A stretch of DNA of 64,000 nucleotides from Sphingobium yanoikuyae. GTDB lineage: Bacteria > Pseudomonadota > Alphaproteobacteria > Sphingomonadales > Sphingomonadaceae. Both the position numbers and the translations under genes were made by a program. Where the stretch lies: positions 3,869,001-3,933,000 of the forward strand of contig NZ_CP139979.1 of NCBI RefSeq assembly GCF_034424525.1, in the 5' to 3' direction. Each line of letters opens with the position of its first letter. The stretch's first letter is position 1. Shown here one piece after another: positions 18,337 to 27,747 of the stretch. The notes beneath the pieces were generated by a model. That model did no database searches and had not been told where the DNA came from. It worked only from the letters and a program-made list of their open reading frames with translations.

Positions 18337-18585
18337 TCAGCGCCGGACGCTGAACCAGCGATAGAGCGCCAGCACTGCAATCGCGCCCAGCACGGCGGCG
18401 ATGAAACTGGCATGCTCGCCCGGCGCATAGAAGCCCATGATCTGGCCTACAAAGGCCGCCAGCAAGGCCCCGGCCATGCCGAGCAGGATGGTCACGACAC
18501 ATCCCCCCGGATCGCGCCCCGGCATGACCAGACGCGCCAATGCCCCCGCGAGCAGGCCCGTGATGATCCATCCCAGCAATTCCAT
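18337..18585 (-). CDS. GlsB/YeaQ/YmgE family membrane protein (second copy)
   Basis: This 82-residue protein has three membrane spans (MELLGWIITGLLAGALARLV, then VVTILLGMAGALLAAFVGQI, then AAVLGAIAVLALYRWF) and the Gly-rich loop MPGRDPGG typical of the family. The start at 18585 is preceded by AAGAGGA on the minus strand. The function is unknown. It is only distantly similar to the convergent neighbour, so it is an old paralogue and not a recent duplication. Confidence 0.88.
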   Translation of the reverse strand: MELLGWIITGLLAGALARLVMPGRDPGGCVVTILLGMAGALLAAFVGQIMGFYAPGEHASFIAAVLGAIAVLALYRWFSVRR

Positions 18586-18817
18586 GGCGCGTATCCTCTT
18601 GCACTGTCCAACCCGCCCCAAGGCGCGGCATAGCGACATAGTCCGGCCCCTTTGGCAAGAGACGGACAAGATGCAAGAGCCCGCCAAGCCCTTCGCATCA
18701 GCACAATTGGCTTTGCGAAGGCCCGTCCAAGCGTGATATTGGGGCTTGAGGGCGGTGATATATTCATATAACACAGTTCCGAGTTTGGGCGGAACCCGCC
18801 GGAGAGATGGAAACGGC

Positions 18818-19990
18818 ATGAATTACGAAACTACGCTGACGGGCGAATCGTCCGCGATCCTGGTCGATGACGAAGACCGGACTCGCCGTCGCCGGCGTCT
18901 GCTGATCATCGGTGGCGTTGTTGCGGTTGCGCTGGTGGCAGCTGCCGCCGCGCTGTCGATGCGGGGCAAGGATGCCGCCGCGCCCGACGCGGCACCGCAG
19001 GCGCCGGTCGTGACCGTGCTGACCCCCGGCCAGACGATGGTCGCCCGCACCGTGAGCAGCACCGGATCGCTGGCCGCCCGTGTCGACATGCCGGTCGGCG
19101 TGGTCGGCGAAGGCGGCATGGTGACGCGCGTGCTGGTGCAGCCGGGCGACTGGGTCCGTGCCGGCCAGGTGCTGGCCACCGTCGAACGGTCGGTCCAGAG
19201 CGAGCAGGTCAATTCGCTGGCCGCCCAGGTCGAGGTTCAGCGTGCCAATGCCAAGCTGGCCCAGGCCCAGTTGGAACGCGCCAAGGCGCTGGTCGGCCGC
19301 GGCTTCATCAGCGCCGCCGACATCGACCAGCGCACCGCCACCCGTGACCAGGCCGTCGCCCAGGTCCGCGTGGCCGAAGCGCAACTGGCCGAACAGCGCG
19401 CCCGTACCGGCCGCCTGGACATCCGCGCGCCGGCATCCGGCCTGGTGCTGACCCGCACGGTCGAGCCCGGCCAGATCGTCCAGGCCGGCGGCGGCACATT
19501 GTTCCGCATGGCCAAGGATGGCGAGATGGAAATGCAGGCGCAGGTGGCCGAAGCCGATCTGGCGACGCTGCGCGCCGGCAACAGTGCGACCGTGACCCCG
19601 GTCGGCAGCAACCAGCATTTCAGCGGTCGCGTCTGGCAGGTATCGCCAGTCGTCGATCCGCAGACCCGCCAGGGCATCGCCCGCATCGCGGTCGCCTATA
19701 ATGACGCTATCCGCCCCGGCGGCTTCGCGTCGGCGACGATCACCAGCGGCTCGGGCAATGCCCCGCTGCTACCGGAATCGGCGGTGCAGAGCGATGCCAA
19801 GGGCAGCTATGTCTATATCGTCAACGGCAAGAATCAGGTCGAACGGCGCGACGTGAAGGTGGGCCAGGTGTCCGACACGGGCGTCGCCATCACCAGCGGC
19901 ATCACCGGCGCCGAACGCATCGTGACGTCGGCCGGCGCCTTCCTGACCGTGGGGCAGAAGGTGAAGCCGGAAGCGCTCAAGGCGCGCTGA
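18818..19990 (+). CDS. RND efflux periplasmic adaptor (membrane fusion protein)
   Basis: This 390-residue AcrA/MexA-type protein links the inner-membrane pump to an outer-membrane channel. It has a short cytoplasmic N-terminus with a run of arginines (TRRRRRLLIIGGVVAVALV), one membrane anchor (about residues 29-48), a lipoyl half-motif (LVQPGDWVRAGQVLATVE), a coiled-coil hairpin (about residues 130-185) and the second lipoyl half (LDIRAPASGLVLTRTVEPGQ). The anchor is a membrane helix and not a lipobox. The ATG at 18818 follows GGAGAGATGG. An AT-rich element at 18757-18776 probably holds the promoter. The permease gene follows after 92 bp. Confidence 0.93.
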   Translation: MNYETTLTGESSAILVDDEDRTRRRRRLLIIGGVVAVALVAAAAALSMRGKDAAAPDAAPQAPVVTVLTPGQTMVARTVSSTGSLAARVDMPVGVVGEGGMVTRVLVQPGDWVRAGQVLATVERSVQSEQVNSLAAQVEVQRANAKLAQAQLERAKALVGRGFISAADIDQRTATRDQAVAQVRVAEAQLAEQRARTGRLDIRAPASGLVLTRTVEPGQIVQAGGGTLFRMAKDGEMEMQAQVAEADLATLRAGNSATVTPVGSNQHFSGRVWQVSPVVDPQTRQGIARIAVAYNDAIRPGGFASATITSGSGNAPLLPESAVQSDAKGSYVYIVNGKNQVERRDVKVGQVSDTGVAITSGITGAERIVTSAGAFLTVGQKVKPEALKAR

Positions 19991-20082
19991 AGCAATGGTC
20001 CCGGCCGGGCCATCGTGCCCGGACCGGCAGGACTGACAATATTGGAAGCGGACGCGGTGGCGTCCGGTGAGGGAAGCCCGTC

Positions 20083-23000
20083 ATGAGTTTTCGCAATATC
20101 TCCGCATGGGCGATCCGCAATCCGGTACCGCCGCTGGTCCTGTTCGCCGCGCTGATGCTGGCCGGTGTCGTCAGCTTCCTGCGGATGGACATCAACCAGA
20201 ATCCCGACATCAGCTTCCCCATGGTCAGCGTCACCGTGTCCCAGCCGGGTGCCGCGCCGACCGAACTGGAAACCCAGGTGACCCAGCGGGTCGAGGCCGC
20301 CGTGCGCGGCATCAGCGGGGTCGAGGACATCACCTCCTTCGCATCCGAAGGCCAGTCGCTGACCAATGTCCAGTTCAAGATCGGCACGCCGGTCGATCGC
20401 GCAGTCAACGACGTCAAAAATGCCGTCGACCAGATTCGCAGCGACCTGCCCGACGGCATCCTGGAACCGCAGGTCCAGCGCATTGACGTGGATGGCGGCC
20501 CGATTGCCTATTTCAGCGCCGAAGCGACCGACATGACGCTGGAGGAACTGTCCTGGTATGTCGACAATACGGTCGCCAAGCGATTGCTGTCGGTCAGCGG
20601 CATGGCAGCGGTGCGGCGCGGCGGCGGCGTCAGCCGCGAGATCCGCGTCATTCTGGATCCTGCCCGTCTGCAGGCCTATGGCGTCACCGCCGCGCAGGTG
20701 AATGCGCAGCTGAGCCAGGTCAACATCAACGCGGCCGGCGGCCGCACCGAGATTGCCGGCGCCGAACAGTCGATCCGCGTGCTGGGCAATGCCCGCAACG
20801 CCCATGATCTGGGCCAGACCCAGATCGCCATTTCCGGCGGCCGCACGGTCAAGCTGGCCGATATTGCCGATGTTCGCGACATGTATGCCGAACAGCGCAG
20901 CCTGGCGCTGATGAACGGCCGGCAGGTCACCAGCTTCAGCCTGGAAAAGGCCAAGGGATCGTCCGACGTCACCGTCTATGATGATGCGATGAAGGTGCTG
21001 GACAAGCTGAAGAAGGAAAATCCCAAGGTCCAGTTCAAGCAGCTCTATTCAAGCGTCGAATATACACGTGGCCAGTATCACAGTGCCATGTCGGCGATGA
21101 TCGAGGGCGCGGTGCTGGCGGTCGTCATCGTCTTCCTGTTCCTGCGCGACTGGCGCGCGACGATGATCTCTGCCCTCGCCATCCCGCTGTCGGCGATCCC
21201 GTCCTTCTGGTTCATGGACATGCTGGGCTTTACGCTGAACGGCATTTCGCTGCTGGCATTGAGCCTGGTGGCGGGCGTGCTGGTCGATGACGCGATCGTG
21301 GAGATCGAGAATATCGTGCGCCATATGCGCATGGGCAAATCGGCCTATCAGGCGTCGATCGACGCAGCCGACGAAATCGGCCTGGCCGTGCTGGCCACCA
21401 CCATGGCGATCGTCGCGGTGTTCCTGCCGGTCGCGCTGATGCCGGGCATTTCGGGCCAGTTCTTCATCCAGTTCGGCATGACCGTGGTCGTGTCTGTGCT
21501 GATGAGTCTGGCCGTGGCGCGCCTGATCACGCCGATGATCGCAGCCTATTTCCTGAAGGCCCATGGCGAGGCGAGCCATGGCGAAGGCTGGCTGATGGAC
21601 CGCTATATGAGCGTGCTCCACTGGTCGCTGGACCAGCGCAGGGCGAAGGCCCGACGCGCGCGCGGCGGTTTCCGCAACCGCTTCGTCGCCTTCTTCGTCG
21701 ACCATCGCGTGTGGACTTTGGGCATCGGCATGCTGGCCTTCGTGGCGACCCTGTTCGCCTTTGGCACTTTGCCCATGACCTTCCAGCCGACGATCAACAC
21801 CGATTTCAGCCAGGTGAAGATCGAGACCGTGCCGGGCAGCACGCTGGAGCAGACCACCGCCATCACCCGCAAGGTTGCCGACATGCTGGCCGCCGACACG
21901 GATGTGGTCGAGGCCGCCTTTGCCGATATCGAGCCGACCAGCGCCGACATCTTCCTGACGCTCAAGAAGACCCGGCCGATGTCGTCGGTGGATTGGGAGC
22001 GCAAGATCGCGCCCAAGTTCCAGACGATCGCCGACGCACGGGTCAATTTCCAGTCGCAGTCGGGTGGTGGCTTCGGCCGCGACATCATCATGATGTATGG
22101 TTCGGACGATCCGGAGCTGCTGGAAAAGACCGCCAACCAGCTGGTGCATGAAATGGCCGGCATCCGCGAACTGCGCGCGCCGCGCGTGCAGGGCGACATG
22201 CAGCGGCCCGAAATCATCATCAAGCCGCGCCTGGACCTGGCCGCCAGCATGGGCGTGACGACCGCTGCGCTCAGCCAGTCGATCCGCATCGCCACGATCG
22301 GCGACATCGACCAGAATGTCGCCAAATTCTCGCTGTCCGATCGCCAGATCCCGATCCGCGTCGCGCTGGCCGAGGATAGCCGCAAGGATATCGCCACGAT
22401 CGAGAATATGCCGGTGCCGACCGTGTCGGGTGGTTCGGTCCCGCTCAAGGTGGTCGCCGACATCAGCTTTGGCGCAGGCCCGACGCAGATTCGCCGCTAT
22501 AACCAGATCCGCCGCGTCGTCGTCGGCGCGGACCTGGCGCCCGGCATCGTCACCAGCCAGGCCAACCAGAAGATCAACGAACTGCCGACGATGAAGGCCA
22601 TCAAGGAAGGCCGCATCCAGGGCGTGCAGAAGATCGAGGCGGGCGACAGCAAGTTCCAGGCGGAAATGCTGACCAACTTCGTGATCGCCGTCTTCTCCGG
22701 CATCATGCTGGTGCTGGCGGTGCTGGTGCTGCTCTACAAGCGGATCATGCCGCCCTTCGTGAACCTGGGGTCGCTGCTGCTGGCGCCGCTGGGCGGGGCG
22801 ATCGCGCTGCACATTGCCGGCCAGCCCATGTCGCTGCCGGTGTTCATCGGCCTGCTGATGCTGCTGGGCATCGTCGCCAAGAACTCGATCCTGGTGATCG
22901 ACTTCGCGCTGGAGGAAATGGAGAAGGGCGTGCCCAAGCAGGAGGCGATCCTCGACGCCGGCCACAAGCGCGCGCAGCCGATCGTGATGACCACGGTCGC

Positions 23001-23247
23001 GATGGTCGCGGGCATGGTGCCGACGGCCCTTTCGCTGTCGGGTGACGCCGCCTGGCGCGCGCCGATGGGCATCACGGTGATCGGCGGCCTGCTGCTATCG
23101 ACGGTGCTGACGCTGGTGATCGTGCCGGCCGTGTTCAGCCTGGCGCTGGGTGTCGAGCAATGGGCCGGGCCGCGGCTGAGCCGCCGCTTCCTGACCCACA
23201 AGTCGCATGACGGCCATGCGGGCAGCCATGCCCAGCCGGCGGAATAA
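20083..23247 (+). CDS. RND multidrug efflux permease, HAE1 family
   Basis: This full-length 1054-residue inner-membrane pump has 12 membrane spans with large periplasmic loops after TM1 and TM7. TM1 is preceded by [22 protein letters not shown]4 carries [18 protein letters not shown] with the paired aspartates of the proton relay, and TM10 carries [18 protein letters not shown] with the lysine. The first periplasmic stretch ([35 protein letters not shown]) is typical. No outer-membrane factor gene follows, so the pump probably shares a TolC-like channel encoded elsewhere. It is unlike the permease at the window start, so the two are not a recent duplication. Confidence 0.96.
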   Translation: MSFRNISAWAIRNPVPPLVLFAALMLAGVVSFLRMDINQNPDISFPMVSVTVSQPGAAPTELETQVTQRVEAAVRGISGVEDITSFASEGQSLTNVQFKIGTPVDRAVNDVKNAVDQIRSDLPDGILEPQVQRIDVDGGPIAYFSAEATDMTLEELSWYVDNTVAKRLLSVSGMAAVRRGGGVSREIRVILDPARLQAYGVTAAQVNAQLSQVNINAAGGRTEIAGAEQSIRVLGNARNAHDLGQTQIAISGGRTVKLADIADVRDMYAEQRSLALMNGRQVTSFSLEKAKGSSDVTVYDDAMKVLDKLKKENPKVQFKQLYSSVEYTRGQYHSAMSAMIEGAVLAVVIVFLFLRDWRATMISALAIPLSAIPSFWFMDMLGFTLNGISLLALSLVAGVLVDDAIVEIENIVRHMRMGKSAYQASIDAADEIGLAVLATTMAIVAVFLPVALMPGISGQFFIQFGMTVVVSVLMSLAVARLITPMIAAYFLKAHGEASHGEGWLMDRYMSVLHWSLDQRRAKARRARGGFRNRFVAFFVDHRVWTLGIGMLAFVATLFAFGTLPMTFQPTINTDFSQVKIETVPGSTLEQTTAITRKVADMLAADTDVVEAAFADIEPTSADIFLTLKKTRPMSSVDWERKIAPKFQTIADARVNFQSQSGGGFGRDIIMMYGSDDPELLEKTANQLVHEMAGIRELRAPRVQGDMQRPEIIIKPRLDLAASMGVTTAALSQSIRIATIGDIDQNVAKFSLSDRQIPIRVALAEDSRKDIATIENMPVPTVSGGSVPLKVVADISFGAGPTQIRRYNQIRRVVVGADLAPGIVTSQANQKINELPTMKAIKEGRIQGVQKIEAGDSKFQAEMLTNFVIAVFSGIMLVLAVLVLLYKRIMPPFVNLGSLLLAPLGGAIALHIAGQPMSLPVFIGLLMLLGIVAKNSILVIDFALEEMEKGVPKQEAILDAGHKRAQPIVMTTVAMVAGMVPTALSLSGDAAWRAPMGITVIGGLLLSTVLTLVIVPAVFSLALGVEQWAGPRLSRRFLTHKSHDGHAGSHAQPAE

Positions 23248-23273
23248 GGGGCCGCGATCGCGCGGGCGGCCCC
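23248..23273 (+). terminator. Hairpin after the second RND operon
   Basis: GGGGCCGC (23248-23255) and GCGGCCCC (23266-23273) form an 8-bp perfect stem with a 10-base loop starting directly after the stop codon. No T-run follows. Confidence 0.5.
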
Positions 23274-23328
23274 ATGGCAAAATATGGGGCTTGCCTGAAC
23301 GAAACGGGCGCGTAACCGTTTCACCACC

Positions 23329-24594
23329 ATGAAGCTGCTGCGCATGCCCCGCTCGCCCCTCGACGCCGCCGCCCATCCCGCGCGGCGCATGCGGCTGGTG
23401 GCGACGGGGATGTTGCTGGCGATGGCGGCGCTCTTCATCGCGGCGCGCGCCACCGTCCATCTCCATCCCGCGATCGGCTTCGTCCAGGCCTTTGCCGAGG
23501 CGGCGATGGTCGGCGGCCTGGCCGACTGGTTCGCGGTCACCGCCCTGTTCCGCCATCCGCTCGGCCTGCCGATCCCGCATACGGCGATCATTCCGCGCAA
23601 CAAGGACCGGATCGGCGACACGCTGGCAATATTCCTGCGCGACAATTTCCTGATCCCGGCCGTCGTCGCGCGGCGGATGCGCGGCATGGACGTGGCCGGT
23701 GCGGCCGGCCGTTTCCTCGCCAGCCCGTCCGCCGGCGACGGGCGACTGCGCGTCGGCGCATCCCGGTTGCTCGCCGACATGCTGGAGGCGCTGGACCAGG
23801 AACGGCTGGGCGGGATGGTGAAGGGCGCGATCGGCCAGCGGCTGCGCGCGATCAAGGTCGGCCCGCTGGTGGGGCAAGCAATTGAGGCGGCGATGCGCGA
23901 CGGCCGCCATGCGCCGGTGATGGATGGCATCATCCAGTGGGCCGACAGGGCGCTGGAGGCGAATGACCATCTGATCCGCCAGATGGTGCATGAGCGCGCC
24001 GGCACGGTGCTGCGCTGGACCGGGCTGGACGAAAATCTGGCCAATGCGATTCTGGGCGGCCTGCGCAAGTTGTTGGCGGACATGGCCGCCGATCCTGGCC
24101 ACAGCCTGCGCCTCAAGGCCGAGGAAGGCATGGCCAAGCTTGCCTTCGATCTGCAGTTCGACATCGAGATGCAGGCGAAGGCCGCGAAGATCCGCGACGA
24201 GATACTCGACAATCCTGCGATGCAGCGCTGGATCGAGGGGATGTGGGAACAGGCCCGCACCGGCCTGCTGCGTGCGGTGCGCGATCCGGGCAAGGCGATG
24301 GCGGGGCGACTGGGCGAGGCGTTGCAGCAACTGGGCGGCACCCTGCAGGAGGATGCGCGGCTAAAACTGGTGATCAATCGCTTCGTGCGGCGCGGCGCGG
24401 TCGGGGCCACGGCGACCTATGGCGATTCGATCGTCAAGCTGGTGAGCGAGACGGTGCGCGGATGGGATGCCGGCACGGTCACCAGCCGGCTGGAGAATGC
24501 GGTCGGTCGCGACCTGCAATATATCCGCATCAACGGCACGCTGGTCGGCGGGCTGGTTGGGCTGGCGATCCACGCGATCGACACATTCTTCTGA
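23329..24594 (+). CDS. DUF445 domain-containing membrane protein
   Basis: The 421-residue protein fits the DUF445/YjiN type. One hydrophobic span near residues 21-43 (LVATGMLLAMAALFIAARAT) is followed by the signature VGGLADWFAVTALFRHPLGL and IPRNKDRIGDTLAIFLRDNF. A long helical middle section and a C-terminal hydrophobic end (INGTLVGGLVGLAIHAIDTF) follow. The family function is not known. It lies 81 bp after the RND permease but with its own spacing and a hairpin in between. Confidence 0.9.
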   Translation: MKLLRMPRSPLDAAAHPARRMRLVATGMLLAMAALFIAARATVHLHPAIGFVQAFAEAAMVGGLADWFAVTALFRHPLGLPIPHTAIIPRNKDRIGDTLAIFLRDNFLIPAVVARRMRGMDVAGAAGRFLASPSAGDGRLRVGASRLLADMLEALDQERLGGMVKGAIGQRLRAIKVGPLVGQAIEAAMRDGRHAPVMDGIIQWADRALEANDHLIRQMVHERAGTVLRWTGLDENLANAILGGLRKLLADMAADPGHSLRLKAEEGMAKLAFDLQFDIEMQAKAAKIRDEILDNPAMQRWIEGMWEQARTGLLRAVRDPGKAMAGRLGEALQQLGGTLQEDARLKLVINRFVRRGAVGATATYGDSIVKLVSETVRGWDAGTVTSRLENAVGRDLQYIRINGTLVGGLVGLAIHAIDTFF

Positions 24595-24599
24595 GAAAT

Positions 24600-24638
24600 G
24601 GTCGGGGCGCATCGGGCCAAAAACGACGCGCCCCGACC
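24600..24638. terminator. Terminator-like hairpin between convergent genes
   Basis: GGTCGGGGCGC (24600-24610) pairs perfectly with GCGCCCCGACC (24628-24638). It lies between the ends of the DUF445 gene and the EF-hand gene and can act for both. Confidence 0.65.
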
Positions 24639-24684
24639 GGAACCGGTCGCACAGAGGAGAAGGCCCCCGGTTCCTAACTGAACA

Positions 24685-25293
24685 TCAGTCTTCGGGACCG
24701 CCCTCACCCCCCGGTGGTGGCGGCGATGGCGGTAGCTCGTCGGCGCTCAGCACGCCGTCGCCATTGCGGTCTAGATCATGGAACATGGCGAGCGACGGGG
24801 CGGAAAATTCGGCGCGATCGATCACGCCATCCTCATTACCATCCTCGGGATAGGGCATGGCGCGGCCCGGAGGTGGGGGTGGAGCGGCGTCGCCACTCTG
24901 GCCGCCCGGTCGCGGGCCGGGTGGCGGACCACCGGGCGGAGGGCCGCCAGCGCCACCGGGGCCGCCGCCAGGACCACCACGGCCATGCCGACGTTCGCCC
25001 TGCCCTTCCTGCCGCGGGGTGCGCTGATGGCCCAGCATCTGTTGCATGGCTTCGGCCGAGATCGCCCCATCGCCATCCGAATCCATCGCCGAAAAGCGGC
25101 GGTCGAGCCAGGCGTGCATCTCGTCCCGCGTGATCCGGCCATCACCGTCGGCATCGGCTGCCCAGGGCCCCTCGGGCCGTGTCCCGCCGTCATGCGGACC
25201 TTCCGTCCGCGCAGACAGGTCGGCTGGCTGCTGGGCGAACAGCGGCACCGGCAGCAACAGGGTCGACAAGAGCAGCATCGTGGGAAGGCGCAT
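24685..25293 (-). CDS. Secreted protein with four EF-hand motifs
   Basis: This 202-residue protein has a signal peptide (MRLPTMLLLSTLLLPVPLFA, then QQ) and two EF-hand pairs with canonical calcium loops: DADGDGRITRDE, DSDGDGAISAEA, DGNEDGVIDRAE and DRNGDGVLSADE. Between the pairs lies a linker of about 60 residues made mainly of Gly and Pro, with a few basic residues at its start. The ATG at 25293 has an AGGAACC site upstream; the in-frame start at 25482 would hide the signal peptide. It is probably a periplasmic calcium sensor or buffer. It is divergent from tonB with a shared control region. Confidence 0.85.
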   Translation of the reverse strand: MRLPTMLLLSTLLLPVPLFAQQPADLSARTEGPHDGGTRPEGPWAADADGDGRITRDEMHAWLDRRFSAMDSDGDGAISAEAMQQMLGHQRTPRQEGQGERRHGRGGPGGGPGGAGGPPPGGPPPGPRPGGQSGDAAPPPPPGRAMPYPEDGNEDGVIDRAEFSAPSLAMFHDLDRNGDGVLSADELPPSPPPPGGEGGPED

Positions 25294-25399
25294 CGGGGTT
25301 CCTGGATTTGCGTTGCCCCAATGTCTCGCACCGCCGCATTGCCCCGATATGTCCCGAGGCAACGCGAATATTTCAGGCGCACCGCATTCCTGAAAATTG

Positions 25400-25434
25400 A
25401 TGTTGCAACATATCATATTTTGATGTTGTATCAT
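25400..25434. promoter_or_regulatory. Palindromic operator candidate between the EF-hand gene and tonB
   Basis: A perfect 12-bp palindrome ATGTTGCAACAT (25400-25411) is followed by an AT-rich segment and a second ATGTTG (25423-25428, continuing GTATCAT). The two copies are 23 bp apart, about two helical turns. The block is strikingly AT-rich for this genome and lies 50-80 bp before tonB. It loosely resembles Zur-type boxes (ATGTTATAACAT class) but has GC at the centre; other repressors are possible. Confidence 0.4.
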
Positions 25435-25480
25435 TTCATGGCCGTCGGAGAGACGGCGCCACGAGAGGAGGGTGCAGTCC

Positions 25481-26170
25481 ATGTATATGACGATGCAACC
25501 GACACAGGATGCGACCCGGTCGGGCTATGCCGCGCGGCGCAAATCACCGATCGGGATCGGCGGGGCAATTGCGGTCCATGCCGTGGTGGTCGGCGCCTTC
25601 CTGCTGATGCCCAAGGAGGTCATCGACTGGGTGCGGCCGACGCCGCCGATCACCGGCTATCCGGTGCCGCTGCCCCCACCGCCTGAACCGGCGCCGCCGG
25701 AACCGACCACCCAGACGGTCCAGACCAATCCGCTGCCGCAAAAGCCGACGACCACCGATCCGATCGTACCGATGCCCGTTCCGGCCGGCCCGACGATCGA
25801 AACCGGCCCATCCTCGCCCTTTGACGGCTCTGGAACCGGGACAGTCATCGATCCCCCCCTGCCCCCGCCACATATCCCGGTCCTGATCGATGCGACGATA
25901 GCGCCAAACGCGCTGGGGTCTTTCCAACCCGATTATCCCGGCGCGATGATCCGCCAGGGGCTGGAGGGCAACGTCACCGTGCGCGTCACCATCAGTCCGG
26001 AAGGCCGCGTCAGCGACATCGTCAAGATTTCGGCGACCGACGAGAGCTTCTGGCTCGCCACCCAGAAGCATGCGCTGCGCAAATGGCGCTTCCGGCCGGC
26101 AACGCGCGACGGTGTTGCTGTGAGCAGCGTCAAGACGCTGACCGTGCGCTTCACCCTGACCGATCGCTGA
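25481..26170 (+). CDS. tonB: TonB family energy-transducing protein
   Basis: This 229-residue protein would pass energy from an ExbB-ExbD complex to outer-membrane receptors. It has one N-terminal membrane span (about residues 28-45, GIGGAIAVHAVVVGAFLLMP), a long proline-rich periplasmic spacer (PLPPPPEPAPPEPTTQ) and a C-terminal TonB domain (PDYPGAMIRQGLEGNVTVRV, then WRFRPATRDG). The ATG at 25481 is preceded by GAGGAGGG at the right distance; the in-frame GTG at 25472 lies inside that site. No exbB or exbD gene adjoins it. It is divergent from the EF-hand gene. Confidence 0.9.
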   Translation: MYMTMQPTQDATRSGYAARRKSPIGIGGAIAVHAVVVGAFLLMPKEVIDWVRPTPPITGYPVPLPPPPEPAPPEPTTQTVQTNPLPQKPTTTDPIVPMPVPAGPTIETGPSSPFDGSGTGTVIDPPLPPPHIPVLIDATIAPNALGSFQPDYPGAMIRQGLEGNVTVRVTISPEGRVSDIVKISATDESFWLATQKHALRKWRFRPATRDGVAVSSVKTLTVRFTLTDR

Positions 26171-26177
26171 GCAGAGG

Positions 26178-26200
26178 ACGGGCGGGCATAGCCCGCCCGT
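26178..26200 (+). terminator. Terminator after tonB
   Basis: ACGGGCGGGC (26178-26187) and GCCCGCCCGT (26191-26200) form a perfect 10-bp stem with a 3-base loop, followed by TCCTT. Confidence 0.7.
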
Positions 26201-26221
26201 TCCTTCATGGAGGGATGTTCG

Positions 26222-26722
26222 ATGGATCATTTTGCATCCGCGCCCGCCCTGCCCTATAAGCGCGGCATGGCGATATTTCCCCGTCCCGTTTCTCCCAAGA
26301 GCGCCTTTGGTGATTTCTGGAGCTATTTCCGGCAGCAGCGCCAGCATAAATGGCCGCTGCTCGGCGTGTCCGCGGCCTTCACCTATGTGATCGTCTGGGC
26401 CTTCATCGTCGACGCGAACACAAACACGATGCCGACCCGCAACAAGATCATCTATGTCCAGAGCTGGGATGCGAACCGTTCCGACGCGGCGGTGATCCTG
26501 CAGCAGAAGATCGACTTCGCCAAGCGCGAGGCGGCCCTCGTCAAGCAGCAGAAGAAGATGCAGGGCTTTGCCGACGCATTCGGCATCGAATGGCGCGACG
26601 AAGAGGCCCGCAACACTGCGCGGCGCAAGGAAGCCGTCCGCCAGATCAATGGCTTGCTGGACCAGCGGCTGGCCAAGGCGGAGGCCGAACAGAAGGTCGA
26701 CGCGGCGACCGCCAAACCCTGA
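26222..26722 (+). CDS. Hypothetical single-span membrane protein upstream of ribD
   Basis: This 166-residue protein is not recognised. After a short N-terminus it has an aromatic basic stretch (FGDFWSYFRQQRQHKWPLLG), a membrane span of about 20 residues (SAAFTYVIVWAFIVDA) and a C-terminal helical part rich in Lys, Gln and Glu that is likely coiled coil (REAALVKQQKKMQ, then RRKEAVRQINGLLDQRLAKA). The ATG at 26222 has a GGAGGG site; an ATG at 26267 (MAIFPRPV) preceded by TATAAG is a possible leaderless alternative. It ends 2 bp before ribD, so the two are coupled in translation. A link to riboflavin is inferred only from this coupling. Confidence 0.75.
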   Translation: MDHFASAPALPYKRGMAIFPRPVSPKSAFGDFWSYFRQQRQHKWPLLGVSAAFTYVIVWAFIVDANTNTMPTRNKIIYVQSWDANRSDAAVILQQKIDFAKREAALVKQQKKMQGFADAFGIEWRDEEARNTARRKEAVRQINGLLDQRLAKAEAEQKVDAATAKP

Positions 26723-26724
26723 CC

Positions 26725-27711
26725 ATGATCACCGACGTCGCCGCTGACCGTCGCTATATGGCGGCGGCGATCGCCCTGTCGGAACGTGGCCGGGGCCTGT
26801 CCACGCCCAATCCCAATGTCGGCTGCCTGATCGTGCGCGGTGGCCATGTCGTCGGCCGCGGCTGGACCCAGAAGGGCGGCCGCCCCCATGCCGAGGCGCA
26901 GGCGCTGGACGAGGCGATGGACCGGGCCGAAGGTGCCACCGCCTATGTCACGCTGGAACCCTGTTTTCACCTGAGTCCGCGCGGGCCGCGCTGCGCCGAC
27001 CTGATGGCGCGCGCCGGCGTCGCCCGAGTCGTGATTGCGCTGCGTGATCCCGATCCGCGCACCGATGGCCAGGGCGCCGCCTGGCTGCGCGAACGTGGCG
27101 TGACGGTCGAGATGGGGCTAATGGCGGCCGAGGCCGCCGAGGCGATGCGCGGTTTCGTGCTGCGCCAGACTCTGGGGCGCCCGGCAGTGACGCTGAAGCT
27201 GGGCCTCTCGCTCGACGGGCGGATCGCGCTGGCTGACGGGTCGAGTCGCTGGATCACCGGGCCGGATGCTCGTGCCCATGCCCATCTGGAGCGGGCACGG
27301 CATGACGCCATATTGGTCGGCGGCGGCACGCTGCGCGCCGATGCGCCCAGTCTGGACGTGCGCCTGCCGGGGCTGAAGGAGCGATCGCCCCGCCGGCTGC
27401 TGCTGAGCCGGAGCGCCGCGCCCGAAGGCTGGAGCGCGATTGCCGATCCGGAGGATATCGCGACGCTCGACCGGGTCGATCATCTGATGATCGAGGGCGG
27501 GGCCGAGACCGCCGCCGCTTTCCTGCGTGCCGATCTGGTCGACCGGCTGCTGCTCTATCGCGCGCCGATCCTGATCGGGGCGGGCCTAGCCGGGATCGGC
27601 GACATCGGCCTGACCGACCTGGCTGATGCCCATGGGCGCTGGCGCCAGACCGACCAGCGTCAGTTCGGCCCGGACCGGCTGGAGGTTTACGCGCGGACGC
27701 GCAGCGCCTAG
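26725..27711 (+). CDS. ribD: Bifunctional riboflavin deaminase/reductase RibD
   Basis: RibD carries out the second and third steps of riboflavin synthesis. The N-terminal deaminase domain has the zinc site HAEAQALDEA and EPCFHLSPRGPRC near residues 54-90. The C-terminal reductase domain has LKLGLSLDGRIALADGSSRW, the HDAILVGGGTLRADAPSL segment and IEGGAETAAAFL. The ATG at 26725 gives 328 residues, a little shorter than the usual 360-370. It starts 2 bp after the upstream membrane protein. No FMN riboswitch element (the conserved AGGGGC and related helices) was seen ahead of the operon. Confidence 0.95.
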   Translation: MITDVAADRRYMAAAIALSERGRGLSTPNPNVGCLIVRGGHVVGRGWTQKGGRPHAEAQALDEAMDRAEGATAYVTLEPCFHLSPRGPRCADLMARAGVARVVIALRDPDPRTDGQGAAWLRERGVTVEMGLMAAEAAEAMRGFVLRQTLGRPAVTLKLGLSLDGRIALADGSSRWITGPDARAHAHLERARHDAILVGGGTLRADAPSLDVRLPGLKERSPRRLLLSRSAAPEGWSAIADPEDIATLDRVDHLMIEGGAETAAAFLRADLVDRLLLYRAPILIGAGLAGIGDIGLTDLADAHGRWRQTDQRQFGPDRLEVYARTRSA

Positions 27712-27747
27712 ATCAGCGCAAATTTCTTTCCCAAGGATCTGGGCACC

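Noticed and set aside
21049..22965. 638-residue minus-strand ORF opposite the RND permease
   Set aside because: Antisense shadow with composition biased to His, Asp, Gln and Arg; the sense frame is a complete RND permease.
1..23247. The two RND permeases as a recent duplication
   Set aside because: TM10 and periplasmic sequences differ widely (GLISKHGILM against [10 protein letters not shown]), and only one has a local outer-membrane factor.
24880..25030. Gly/Pro-coding repeats that look like a tandem repeat or CRISPR-like array
   Set aside because: They are degenerate GGN and CCN codons of a disordered linker in the EF-hand protein; no spacer-repeat pattern.
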